Below, piece by piece: positions 1 through 6,236 of a stretch of 11,074 bases of DNA (within the stretch, counting starts at the first letter, position 1; the number at the start of each line of letters is the position of its first letter). A program made the position numbers and the translations under genes. Under the pieces are notes generated by a model that saw only the letters and a program-made list of their open reading frames with translations, had not been told where the DNA came from and searched no databases. Source of the stretch: Microcaldota archaeon (GTDB lineage Archaea > Micrarchaeota > Micrarchaeia > Micrarchaeales > Micrarchaeaceae); contig DAHWIS010000016.1 of the NCBI GenBank assembly GCA_027344745.1, forward strand, positions 1 through 11,074, in the 5' to 3' direction.

Positions 1-2323
1 TCGAATTGCCATGCCTCGTTATCACATAGCTTATGACTGCGTGCTCCATTTCATACCTAGTCTTAAGCCCCGCGTCCACCGCCTTTTTTGCCGCGCCCAA
101 TTCAGGCGATTTGGAATCATAGTTGGCTATCGATTTCCTTAACTGGGTGCTTATTGCAAGTTCCTTAAGTGGCACATTGCCCTCCTTCAGGTCCTTTACT
201 ATGTCTTTTACTATCTGGACCGCCTTCTCGGGGTCGCCCTCCTTGAGTATCGTCTCCAAAACCCTCCTTTGGGTATCCCTCGCGACCCTTGACCAGTCCC
301 TCCTGACAAGCTCAAAGCCCCTTATTTTTATATAACCCTTCTCGTTTATAAGTGCGTATTTTTTCTTTGCGCCCGAAGGTGTTTTTTCCGTTTTCTTCCC
401 AACGAATATGCCTCTGACGTAGAAATCCTCTAATTCGAGTTCCATCGATTCTGGAAGTTTTGCATTGAATTCCTTTAGGAATGCGAATGCCTCATCCTTT
501 GTCTTATCGTCCAGCAACATTACTATCGAATCGGTGTCGCCGTATATTACCTTGAATCCCTTGCTCTCCGATGCGTTTATAGTATCGTGGATGTACTGCC
601 TGCCATATGCGGTGACGCTTGCTGCGCAGTCTCTCGAGTACCACCTAGATCTGGCATAACCTAGGTAACCGTAGAACGAATTTGACGTTATCTTCAATGC
701 CTGCGACCTTGAGCCCAGATATATGTTATCCTTGTCCTTCTTGTAAAGCTTTTTGACCTCTGCCCTCTGGTCTATAAGGAGCTTCAGTATTACCGGCGTT
801 ATGCTTTTTCTGGTCTTCGAGAACCTTACTTTTGTAGGCGCTTCGTAATATTCATCGCAATCGCCGCATATCGACGACGGATCTATGTTGTGCGATATTA
901 TTATGGATGGATATAAACCCCTAAAATCAAATATTGCAAGGTTCTCGTAAAGCCCGGGGTCGGGGGTCTTTACAAACGCACCTTCTATCGGGTTCATCAG
1001 CCTGCTTTTTATCTCTTGTTCGCCAGGTTTGTTCGGTATCAATTCGCCGAATTCATGCGCGTACCTCATTAGCAGAAATTCGACTATCTGTCCGGTCGTA
1101 GATACAGCAACGTCGCTCAGCGCGTTCCAGCTTGTCTTCGATAACTCTATCGTTATGGGTGCAAACGTGTCGAATACCACATTGAGTGCTTTAGAATCGC
1201 TGAGGTTGTAAATTGCCAGAGTCTCTATATCCTCTCTGCTGCCATCCCACAATTTGTATATGTCCTTCTTTTCAACATTGGTCTTCCCGCTCTTCGTTAT
1301 TGCTTCGTATACATTCTTGAGCGTATAACTGTTAAGTTTCAATATGTACTCGGCCGCACCTACGGTGGCTATGAATTTGACTACGGTATACATATCAACA
1401 TGCACCCTTCCGGCCATCTTTACTTTATCGACAAGGCCATGCCTTTCTATACGTGTGTCTCCGTCGAATCTACTTAGATCAAATTTTACCCTAAGGGCTT
1501 TCGCACGTTCGAGCATGTATTTTATGTCGAAATTAGCCGAATTGTAGCCGGTTATTATGTCTATATCAAGATCGTTTACAACCTGCATGAATTCCGAGAA
1601 AAGCGTTTTTTCGTCTTTGACGGTTTTTATGAAATCAAGATTTATATCTTTGAATGTTATTACGCCGTTGCCCTTTTTCCCGTTGGAAACATAGGTATAG
1701 CTTATCATTATGACCGGATCCCTTTCTGGCCTAGGTATGCCAAGGGGATTATATGTCTCTATATCGAAACACATGACATTAAGGTTTATACCCTGCGAGG
1801 CCGATGCCGTATCGTTTACATCCTGGGTAAACGATTCCAAGAATAATCTCCCTGCATCGTTTTTTACCGAAAAGGTTGCATTTACAAGCGGTTGCAGGTG
1901 CATGTCTACCAGATACCGCTTTGCGAAAGGAATATCGTATTCATAGCAGCTCCCATATTTTGCGAATGTGCTGCTGAGCTTTGGCACATCCATCGGATTT
2001 GGGACGAATACCTTGAACGCGGCAACATTCTTACCGAACAGCATCTTGCTCTCTTCGTCTATTCGGGTAGGGCTTATAGACCTATCCATATCAACCGCGC
2101 GCAATGCCATCATCTCCTTTTTGCCAATCTTATCGGTGACGAAATAGAAATAAGGTCTAAATGACGGATCGAATATTTCATAGACCCTGTCTGCAGAACG
2201 AACAGCCAACCTTATCGATATGCTGTCGCCCAAGGCAGTGTAGTCTACTTCGAGAAGAAATCCATCTATTTTCGATGCGCTTTGAATGGGCATGTCTCCT
2301 AGGGTCTGATGCGAAGTTGGCAT
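1..2323 (-). CDS. polB: family B DNA polymerase, C-terminus cut by window edge
   Basis: Replicative or repair DNA polymerase with 3'-5' proofreading. Reading from ATG 2323 gives 774 residues with no stop before the edge. The N-terminal region has the archaeal pattern FDPSFRPYFY (about 51-60) and EYDIPFAKRYL (128-138). Exonuclease motifs are all present: FDIET with D187 and E189, NSANFD ending at D266, and Y372-x3-D376. Polymerase motif A is DFRGLYPS starting at D466, with Gly where many relatives have Ser. Motif B is K544 to YG552, motif C is YGDTDS with D596 and D598, and KKKY lies at 653-656. Catalytic residues are intact, so the enzyme should be active. By comparison with Pyrococcus-type enzymes of about 775 residues, the visible end (VISYVITRHG) falls in the thumb, so perhaps 70-80 residues lie outside the window. 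It lies downstream of, and on the same strand as, the 140-residue gene. I read no frameshift. Confidence 0.97.
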   Translation of the reverse strand, partial: MPTSHQTLGDMPIQSASKIDGFLLEVDYTALGDSISIRLAVRSADRVYEIFDPSFRPYFYFVTDKIGKKEMMALRAVDMDRSISPTRIDEESKMLFGKNVAAFKVFVPNPMDVPKLSSTFAKYGSCYEYDIPFAKRYLVDMHLQPLVNATFSVKNDAGRLFLESFTQDVNDTASASQGINLNVMCFDIETYNPLGIPRPERDPVIMISYTYVSNGKKGNGVITFKDINLDFIKTVKDEKTLFSEFMQVVNDLDIDIITGYNSANFDIKYMLERAKALRVKFDLSRFDGDTRIERHGLVDKVKMAGRVHVDMYTVVKFIATVGAAEYILKLNSYTLKNVYEAITKSGKTNVEKKDIYKLWDGSREDIETLAIYNLSDSKALNVVFDTFAPITIELSKTSWNALSDVAVSTTGQIVEFLLMRYAHEFGELIPNKPGEQEIKSRLMNPIEGAFVKTPDPGLYENLAIFDFRGLYPSIIISHNIDPSSICGDCDEYYEAPTKVRFSKTRKSITPVILKLLIDQRAEVKKLYKKDKDNIYLGSRSQALKITSNSFYGYLGYARSRWYSRDCAASVTAYGRQYIHDTINASESKGFKVIYGDTDSIVMLLDDKTKDEAFAFLKEFNAKLPESMELELEDFYVRGIFVGKKTEKTPSGAKKKYALINEKGYIKIRGFELVRRDWSRVARDTQRRVLETILKEGDPEKAVQIVKDIVKDLKEGNVPLKELAISTQLRKSIANYDSKSPELGAAKKAVDAGLKTRYEMEHAVISYVITRHGNS

Positions 2324-2345
2324 AGGTATAATTCACATAACAGGA

Positions 2346-2353
2346 CTAAATTA
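2346..2353 (-). promoter_or_regulatory. possible TATA box of polB
   Basis: On the minus strand TAATTTAG is centred about 26 bases before the polB ATG, with no Shine-Dalgarno-like sequence between them. This spacing would give a leaderless polB mRNA and a promoter independent of the upstream gene. The match to the archaeal TATA consensus is only fair. Confidence 0.35.
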
Positions 2354-2374
2354 CTTGCTGAAAAGGATTAGTAA

Positions 2375-2395
2375 ATGCGGGCCAAAAGCCCGCGT
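2375..2395 (-). terminator. GC-rich hairpin between the 140-residue gene and polB
   Basis: GCGGGC (2377-2382) pairs perfectly with GCCCGC (2388-2393) around a 5-base loop. A T-G and an A-T pair extend the stem to 2375/2395. It starts about 8 bases past the stop of the minus-strand gene 2403-2825. On that strand it is followed by ATTTAC and later CCTTTTC, so it could be a terminator or processing site. The T tract is weak, which keeps confidence modest. Confidence 0.4.
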
Positions 2396-2402
2396 ATTTC
2401 AA

Positions 2403-2825
2403 TCATTTCTTCGGTTCTTCTTGTATCTTTGTCTGGCTTATGACAAGCGGCGGTATCAAGCCAAGCGAATATGCTACGAGTGTACCTGTAGCGCTGCACC
2501 TAAAATTAAGGCCGTTTATCACTTCTTCTGCAAGATTTACGGGAAGGGTGTGGTTCTCGTTCCAGCGCTTAAGGACTGCCGCTGTTGCTTCTTTCGATTC
2601 GGATATTTCTATCGTGCCGCCAAGCTTTATTTGTCCTACGCTCTTTGCGCTCTTCTCTTCTCCATCTGAATAATCCGCCATAAAGGTGTATTCGACATTT
2701 ATCTTATCGCCCTTTGAGGATACATTATCAAGATTAACGTTAAGTTTTGGAAAACGCTGCTTGCTCAATGCATCTGCTGATTCTATCGTGCCTTCTACTT
2801 TTGATATTGTAAATCCTGTTATCAT
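2403..2825 (-). CDS. unassigned 140-residue beta-rich protein, possibly SecB-like
   Basis: I do not recognise this protein firmly. It begins MITGFTISKVEG. The first half looks like alternating beta strands (FTISKVEGTIE, FPKLNVNLDNV, KINVEYTFMADY, VGQIKLGGTIEI). A helical part follows, including NLAEEVINGLNFRCSATGTL, and then a proline-bearing tail, LGLIPPLVISQTK. Strands followed by a helix and a hydrophobic proline-containing end recall SecB-like chaperone folds, but this is fold-level inference only. An ATG at 2843 would add six residues (MHYVIC). I prefer ATG 2825 because a TATA-like CTTAAATAC centred at 2861 predicts transcription starting near 2836, which leaves ATG 2843 outside the mRNA. 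A GTG at 2834 is a further possibility. No signal peptide or membrane segment is visible. The gene lies upstream of polB with a hairpin between them. Confidence 0.8.
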   Translation of the reverse strand: MITGFTISKVEGTIESADALSKQRFPKLNVNLDNVSSKGDKINVEYTFMADYSDGEEKSAKSVGQIKLGGTIEISESKEATAAVLKRWNENHTLPVNLAEEVINGLNFRCSATGTLVAYSLGLIPPLVISQTKIQEEPKK

Positions 2826-2856
2826 ACAAATCACGTAATGCATTTTATCTAATAAG

Positions 2857-2865
2857 GTATTTAAG
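2857..2865 (-). promoter_or_regulatory. TATA box for the 140-residue gene
   Basis: On the minus strand CTTAAATAC resembles an archaeal TATA box. A start about 25 bases downstream falls near 2836, giving a leader of about 10 bases before ATG 2825. This element decides the start-codon choice. Its opposite strand, TATTTAAG, could also act on the plus strand and would predict a start near 2886, just before the structured element at 2907-2953. Confidence 0.5.
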
Positions 2866-2875
2866 ATTATCGCAA

Positions 2876-2890
2876 ACGCGGGCTTTGCCC
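2876..2890 (+). repeat. 11-bp inverted-repeat partner flanking the 140-residue gene
   Basis: ACGCGGGCTTT at 2876-2886 is an exact inverted copy of 2385-2395. The two copies bracket the 140-residue gene and its promoter. Each also forms its own hairpin: here GGGC (2880-2883) pairs with GCCC (2887-2890) around TTT. Confidence 0.5.
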
Positions 2891-2906
2891 AGACGCATAC
2901 ATTATA

Positions 2907-2953
2907 GCGGTGGCCACCATCCGTCTACGCTTTGTAGGATGGAAGCGAACCGC
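2907..2953 (+). other. foldable two-stem element, possible RNA structure
   Basis: An outer stem GCGGT (2907-2911) with ACCGC (2949-2953) encloses a stem CCATCC (2917-2922) with GGATGG (2937-2942). That in turn encloses TAC/GTA around the loop GCTTT, with a GTC bulge on the 5' side. The outer internal loop is GGCCA against AAGCGA, and ACA follows at 2957-2959. GGTGGCCACC at 2909-2918 is a perfect 10-bp palindrome. The element lies in the stretch 2866-2998, which has no convincing gene. It could be a small RNA or a protein-binding site. It matches no RNA family I know. Confidence 0.35.
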
Positions 2954-2969
2954 AGTACAAGAATAAGGC

Positions 2970-2976
2970 ATAAAAA
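2970..2976 (+). promoter_or_regulatory. TATA-like box before the 51-residue candidate gene
   Basis: CATAAAAAC places ATAAAAA about 26 bases before ATG 2999, the spacing expected for a leaderless archaeal transcript. Confidence 0.35.
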
Positions 2977-2998
2977 CATGAATGGCAATATAGATAAC

Positions 2999-3154
2999 AT
3001 GGATTTGAAGGATGCATATGCAACACGCTGTTCGGAGATAGGTCTGCAACTTGGCTTATCCATAGAGTTCTGCAACAGGCATCTTAAAAGGCGGGTAAAA
3101 TCATATAGAGATGGAAATAAAAAAATTTCCGACGGCAACGATATTACTTGGTAA
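2999..3154 (+). CDS. candidate 51-residue small protein upstream of htpX
   Basis: An open frame starts at ATG 2999 (MDLKDAYATRCSEIGLQLGL) and ends ISDGNDITW just before the htpX ATG. The middle, SIEFCNRHLKRRVKSYRDG, looks like a basic amphipathic helix. Support comes from a TATA-like box about 26 bases upstream, codon use like the neighbours (ATA for Ile, AGG for Arg), and a stop 5 bases before ATG 3160, as expected for the first gene of a two-gene transcript. The frame stays open upstream to 2885, but that extension covers the foldable element and looks less protein-like. I recognise no family, and a chance frame cannot be excluded at this length. Confidence 0.45.
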   Translation: MDLKDAYATRCSEIGLQLGLSIEFCNRHLKRRVKSYRDGNKKISDGNDITW

Positions 3155-3159
3155 TTGTG

Positions 3160-4143
3160 ATGGTAAGTGGAAATGATCTCGTATTGAAGATGTACTTTAC
3201 GCTTATACTTTCGTTCGCCATAGGTTTCGGGATAATATACGTGCTTTTGCTTTACCTGGGCATGGGCTTCTCTTTTATAGTCATATTTGCACTCGCATTC
3301 TTCGCATTGGAATGGTATATTTCACCGCACATAATAGGCATGGCTTCGAAATTGCATTACATCAGTGATGACGAATACCCTCAATTACATTCCATCGTAG
3401 TGGGATTAGCCAGGTCGGCGAACGTGCCTGTCCCGAGGATTGCAATAGCGCCCACAAAAGAGCCTAACGCCTTCGTTTTCGGCAGGACGAGGAAGAGTGC
3501 AACACTGGTAGTACACGAAGGGCTGCTGCCTATGCTTGATATAGATGAACTAAAGGCGGTCCTAGCGCACGAGATGGGGCATCTAAGGCACAACGACGTA
3601 GTTGTAATGACGCTTGTCGCATTCATACCTATGCTTGCATTCATGCTTGCACAGAACATATTATGGGCGGGCATGTTTGGCGTAGAAAACAAGGGCAACA
3701 GTTCATACATATTTTTATTCGGCATACTCGCTTTTGTGGTATATTTCATAGCCGAGCTGCTAATGCTTTCGTTAGCAAGGGCTAGGGAGAGCTATGCGGA
3801 TGAATATTCTGCGCGCTCGACGAAGAAGCCCGAAAGCCTGGCTTCTGCACTCTACAAAATAACCGCTAGAAATGTAAAGTCAACTGCGGCTTCGCAAAAT
3901 GCCACGGTTGCGAGAACCCTTTACATAGTAGACTTCTTCAGTGCCGATAAGGACGTAAAGGAGCTTAAAGCGCATTTCGAGGAAGTAAAAGCAATGCTGC
4001 CTAACGCAAATATAAACGCACTTCTTGAAGATGCCAAAGGCAGGCATAATACGGCATTCAATATATTGAATAGCATGTTTGCCACGCATCCGCCCGCATA
4101 TAGGCGGATGATAGACCTAGCGCAAATAAAAAGGAGCCTTTAG
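3160..4143 (+). CDS. htpX: HtpX-family membrane zinc metalloprotease (M48)
   Basis: HtpX-type proteases cut damaged or misfolded membrane proteins on the cytosolic side. The 327-residue product has hydrophobic segments at about 11-33 and 36-55, then a soluble stretch with PRIAIAPTKEPNAFVFG (92-108). The zinc motif HEMGH (H137, E138, H141) follows. Two further hydrophobic segments lie near 147-170 and 182-205. The third zinc ligand is probably E210 in ARARESYADEY, matching the family's RExxAD signature, and THPPAYRRM near the end matches the conserved THPP motif. Length and order are normal for the family. ATG 3160 is preferred over TTG 3148 because it follows the small candidate gene by 5 bases and gives the usual short cytosolic N-terminus. 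No strong Shine-Dalgarno is visible. An A/T-rich run at 3115-3127 could be a separate promoter. It converges on trm5 with 5 bases between the stops. Confidence 0.95.
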   Translation: MVSGNDLVLKMYFTLILSFAIGFGIIYVLLLYLGMGFSFIVIFALAFFALEWYISPHIIGMASKLHYISDDEYPQLHSIVVGLARSANVPVPRIAIAPTKEPNAFVFGRTRKSATLVVHEGLLPMLDIDELKAVLAHEMGHLRHNDVVVMTLVAFIPMLAFMLAQNILWAGMFGVENKGNSSYIFLFGILAFVVYFIAELLMLSLARARESYADEYSARSTKKPESLASALYKITARNVKSTAASQNATVARTLYIVDFFSADKDVKELKAHFEEVKAMLPNANINALLEDAKGRHNTAFNILNSMFATHPPAYRRMIDLAQIKRSL

Positions 4144-4148
4144 GGCAT

Positions 4149-5195
4149 TCATTTTTTCTTCCTTATCCTGTAATCCATCACTATTTCTATTTCGTCTTTC
4201 GAGTATGGCCTTACAACCCTTACATTGTTGAATCTAACGGAATATGAATTTGCCAGGGCATGCGCCTTTATCTCGTCTTTGGCTTTTTGTATTCCTCCAT
4301 CGGCAGCACAGAAAAGGTATATGTGTATAGTAGAAATGCTTTTCGAAAGTATCAATGCTTCATCAAGGAAATCCATGCTTGTCTTAGGGGTGGGCATCAC
4401 CACCCTGTCCGCCCAATACGCATGCTTTTTAGCCAAGCGTTTCACGTCGCCACAATATGCCTTTACGTTGCCGGTTCTGTTGAGCTTTATGTTCTTTACC
4501 ATCGAATCGCATGCGTCCTTGTTCAATTCCATCGCAATTATTTCCGCATCCGGGTGCGCCTTTGCTATTTCTATGGCGAACGGCCCGACCCCCGCGAAAG
4601 GCACCGCTACGCGCTCTTTGGGGTGTACAAGGGCGCTTACTCTCGACCGCTCATATGACAGCCTGTTTGAAAAGAAGGCCTTCCTAACATCAAACACGAA
4701 CACAGATCCGTTTTCCCTGTATGTTGCGATATAGGTACGTTTACCCGCTATGTACCTGAATCTCCTAACGCGGTATATACCTGACACTGCGCCCGCCTTA
4801 GCAATTACCGTAGTTATGCTTTTGTTGCTCGAGAGTATGGCTTTGGCTATAACGGCTTCTTTTTTTGCGAGTTTCTGAGAAACGTCTATAACCGCTATGT
4901 TCCCCAAAAGGTCATAACCACTGGTTAGCTCTTTCATTTCGTTTGCATCAAGCACTGCAGACAATCTGCGTTTGTAATCCATGGTTGATGCACGCATCGG
5001 GCCTTTTCTATCGATTATAGCGCCAGACGCGCTTTCAATAAGCTTTTTAGTTTTTGCCCCAGTAATACTTATCACTGGAAAGTAAACATAGCTGGTGCTA
5101 TGGATAACTTTCCGCGCGCGGTCCAATAATGCATTGCGCAATAGCAGAGTTTTCATAGACTCAGCTTTTTTGATTTGAATTTTGATATAGTGCAT
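4149..5195 (-). CDS. trm5: Trm5-family tRNA (guanine37-N1)-methyltransferase
   Basis: Trm5 uses S-adenosylmethionine to methylate N1 of G37 next to the tRNA anticodon, which prevents +1 frameshifting. The 348-residue product fits the three-part layout: a small N-terminal domain, a middle domain with VRRFRYIAGKRTYIATYREN (143-162), and a Rossmann methyltransferase domain. FFSNRLSYER (174-183) matches the family's Arg/Glu segment before motif I. PFAGVGPF (199-206) is motif I, with AMELN (E223) and CGDV (D250) following. Two positions are atypical. The acidic residue usual just before motif I is replaced (VAVPFAG instead of the common DMFAG), and the NLP/NPP motif is MPTP (267-270). A related wyosine-pathway enzyme (Taw2/Taw22 type) is therefore a secondary possibility. 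ATG 5195 gives MHYIKIQIKK. ATG 5156 (MKTLLLRN) is an alternative start. It is divergent from spt5. Confidence 0.88.
   Translation of the reverse strand: MHYIKIQIKKAESMKTLLLRNALLDRARKVIHSTSYVYFPVISITGAKTKKLIESASGAIIDRKGPMRASTMDYKRRLSAVLDANEMKELTSGYDLLGNIAVIDVSQKLAKKEAVIAKAILSSNKSITTVIAKAGAVSGIYRVRRFRYIAGKRTYIATYRENGSVFVFDVRKAFFSNRLSYERSRVSALVHPKERVAVPFAGVGPFAIEIAKAHPDAEIIAMELNKDACDSMVKNIKLNRTGNVKAYCGDVKRLAKKHAYWADRVVMPTPKTSMDFLDEALILSKSISTIHIYLFCAADGGIQKAKDEIKAHALANSYSVRFNNVRVVRPYSKDEIEIVMDYRIRKKK
4151..4160 (+). terminator. T-rich terminator after htpX
   Basis: ATTTTTTCTT begins 8 bases past the htpX stop. Archaeal RNA polymerase stops at T-rich tracts, and no hairpin is needed. The tract is the antisense of the terminal lysine codons of trm5, so one sequence serves both genes. 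Confidence 0.55.
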
Positions 5196-5236
5196 GCGTT
5201 ATCATCTGCATTAGTTTAATGGAATTTTAGTTTAAG

Positions 5237-5244
5237 TTTTTAAA
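5237..5244 (-). promoter_or_regulatory. TATA-like box for trm5
   Basis: On the minus strand TTTAAAAA predicts transcription starting near 5215, with a leader of about 20 bases before ATG 5195. It shares the 82-base gap with the spt5 promoter facing the other way. Confidence 0.4.
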
Positions 5245-5251
5245 GATGTTG

Positions 5252-5260
5252 TTATAAAAT
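5252..5260 (+). promoter_or_regulatory. TATA box for spt5-rpl11
   Basis: TTATAAAAT is a good archaeal TATA box centred about 22 bases before GTG 5278. The mRNA would start at or next to the GTG, so spt5 is probably leaderless. Confidence 0.6.
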
Positions 5261-5277
5261 ATTGTTAGAGTGGTTAT

Positions 5278-5733
5278 GTGTATTTTGTTGTAAAGGTCAC
5301 TTCGGGGCAAGAGCGAATCGCCGCTACGGTGCTGCAGAACAAGGCAAGCAAAGTGGACCTGCCGATATATTCCATAGTGGTAGTCGAAGGCATGAAGGGT
5401 TATATAATAATCGAGTCAGAAGATGAAGTCTCGGCAAGAAGCTTTATAAGCAAGGAGAGGAACATACGGGGCATACTGCCGAAATCGCTTAGCACGGAAG
5501 ATTTTGACAAGCTTATCGCAGTAAAGAATGCCATGCAAAGCATCGAAAAGAATGATATTGTTGAATTTACCACGGGCCCATTCAAAGGATATAAGGCAAA
5601 GGTCATAAAGGTTGATGATACCAAGAACGACATAACTGTAGAACTTATGGACGTTGTTGTGCCAATACCTGTAACGACAAAAATGAACACTGCAAAGGTA
5701 ATACAGAGGGCAAGTGGCGAAGGAAACAGGTGA
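5278..5733 (+). CDS. spt5: transcription elongation factor Spt5 (archaeal NusG)
   Basis: Spt5 binds the clamp of RNA polymerase, closes it over the DNA and raises processivity. In archaea it pairs with Spt4. The 151-residue product starts at GTG 5278 (YFVVKVTSGQE), the typical NGN-domain opening. GYIIIESED and IRGILP (about 41-68) are also NGN hallmarks. A KOW domain follows from about residue 88 (IEKNDIVEFTTGPFKGYKAK), a conserved pattern of the family. Length is normal for archaeal Spt5. The ATG at 5276 is out of frame, so GTG is the start. The stop at 5731-5733 overlaps the Shine-Dalgarno of rpl11, implying coupled translation. secE, often directly upstream in archaea, is absent: the upstream gene is divergent trm5. 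Confidence 0.96.
   Translation: MYFVVKVTSGQERIAATVLQNKASKVDLPIYSIVVVEGMKGYIIIESEDEVSARSFISKERNIRGILPKSLSTEDFDKLIAVKNAMQSIEKNDIVEFTTGPFKGYKAKVIKVDDTKNDITVELMDVVVPIPVTTKMNTAKVIQRASGEGNR
5728..5733 (+). promoter_or_regulatory. Shine-Dalgarno of rpl11 overlapping the spt5 stop
   Basis: AGGTGA lies 4 bases before ATG 5738 and contains the TGA stop of spt5. It fixes the rpl11 start at 5738 rather than GTG 5714 and marks rpl11 as an internal operon gene, in contrast to the leaderless first genes nearby. Confidence 0.75.
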
Positions 5734-5737
5734 GTTT

Positions 5738-6205
5738 ATGAGCGAAATTACCATATCAGGTTTGATAGAAGGAGGAAAGGCGACGGGAGGGCCGCCATTC
5801 GGCCCTGCATTGGGTCCGTTGGGAGTTAATATAAATGAGATAATAGCCGACATAAACAAGCAGACCGAAGGCTATGCCGGGATAAAGGTGCCTGTGAAGG
5901 TCATAGTCGATACCAGAACAAAACAGTATAAGGTGGAGATAGGCGCTCCCCCGACTAGTGCGTTGATACTCAAAGAACTTGGGGTGCAAAGCGGTGCAAA
6001 AACCAAGGATGAAATCGTCGGTAACTTGACTCTGGAGCAGATAAAAAAGATTGCCAAGGCAAAGGAATCGAAGATTTATGGAAGCAGCTTTGCAGAAAAG
6101 ATGAAGCAGGTCCTCGGCACCTGCAAGAGCATGGGGGTAAAATGCGAGAACGAAGACCCCCGCGTTATAATAACTAAGCTCGGCAGTGGAGAGCTTAAAG
6201 CGTAA
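5738..6205 (+). CDS. rpl11: 50S ribosomal protein L11
   Basis: L11 (uL11) forms the base of the ribosomal stalk with the GTPase-associated rRNA and helps recruit elongation factors. The 155-residue product opens MSEITISGLIEGGKATGGPP, followed by FGPALGPLGVNINEI, the conserved N-terminal signature. KTKDEIVGNLTLEQIKKIAKAK and the C-terminal rRNA-binding part with GTCKSMGVKCE are typical of archaeal L11, as is the length. The start is set by AGGTGA 4 bases upstream. In many archaea rpl1, rpl10 and rpl12 follow. Here a hairpin with a T-rich tail ends the unit and an unrelated repair gene follows, so the other stalk genes must lie elsewhere. Confidence 0.97.
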   Translation: MSEITISGLIEGGKATGGPPFGPALGPLGVNINEIIADINKQTEGYAGIKVPVKVIVDTRTKQYKVEIGAPPTSALILKELGVQSGAKTKDEIVGNLTLEQIKKIAKAKESKIYGSSFAEKMKQVLGTCKSMGVKCENEDPRVIITKLGSGELKA

Positions 6206-6226
6206 GCTTTAAGCATTTCTTTTTCT
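6193..6226 (+). terminator. hairpin plus T-rich tail ending spt5-rpl11
   Basis: GCTTAAAG (6193-6200) and CTTTAAGC (6207-6214) form a perfect 8-bp stem around CGTAAG, followed by ATTTCTTTTTCT. The stop codon of rpl11 lies in the loop. The layout resembles an intrinsic terminator. The T-rich tail alone could suffice in archaea. Confidence 0.6.
6207..6217 (+). promoter_or_regulatory. possible TATA box of the glycosylase gene inside the hairpin
   Basis: CTTTAAGCATT is centred about 25 bases before ATG 6237, with no Shine-Dalgarno in between, so the gene could start leaderless. The box is the 3' arm of the preceding hairpin, so terminator and promoter would overlap. Confidence 0.3.
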
Positions 6227-6236
6227 AATCTACACC

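Noticed and set aside
2355..2669. 104-residue plus-strand frame rich in Cys and aromatics
   Set aside because: It crosses the GC-rich hairpin and lies antisense to the 140-residue gene, which has a better promoter and protein-like composition.
2885..2998. Upstream extension of the 51-residue frame to 2885
   Set aside because: The extension runs through the foldable element, and the TATA-like box at 2970-2976 would start transcription after it.
2902..3138. 78-residue minus-strand frame in the gap before htpX
   Set aside because: It has no TATA box or Shine-Dalgarno in position, its composition looks like an antisense shadow, and it opposes the better-supported 51-residue frame.
4225..4734. 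169-residue plus-strand frame opposite trm5
   Set aside because: It is antisense to a clear Trm5 reading frame whose motifs account for the sequence. No promoter or family supports it.
5714..5737. GTG start for L11 eight codons upstream
   Set aside because: AGGTGA sits 4 bases before ATG 5738, and archaeal L11 proteins start close to this ATG.
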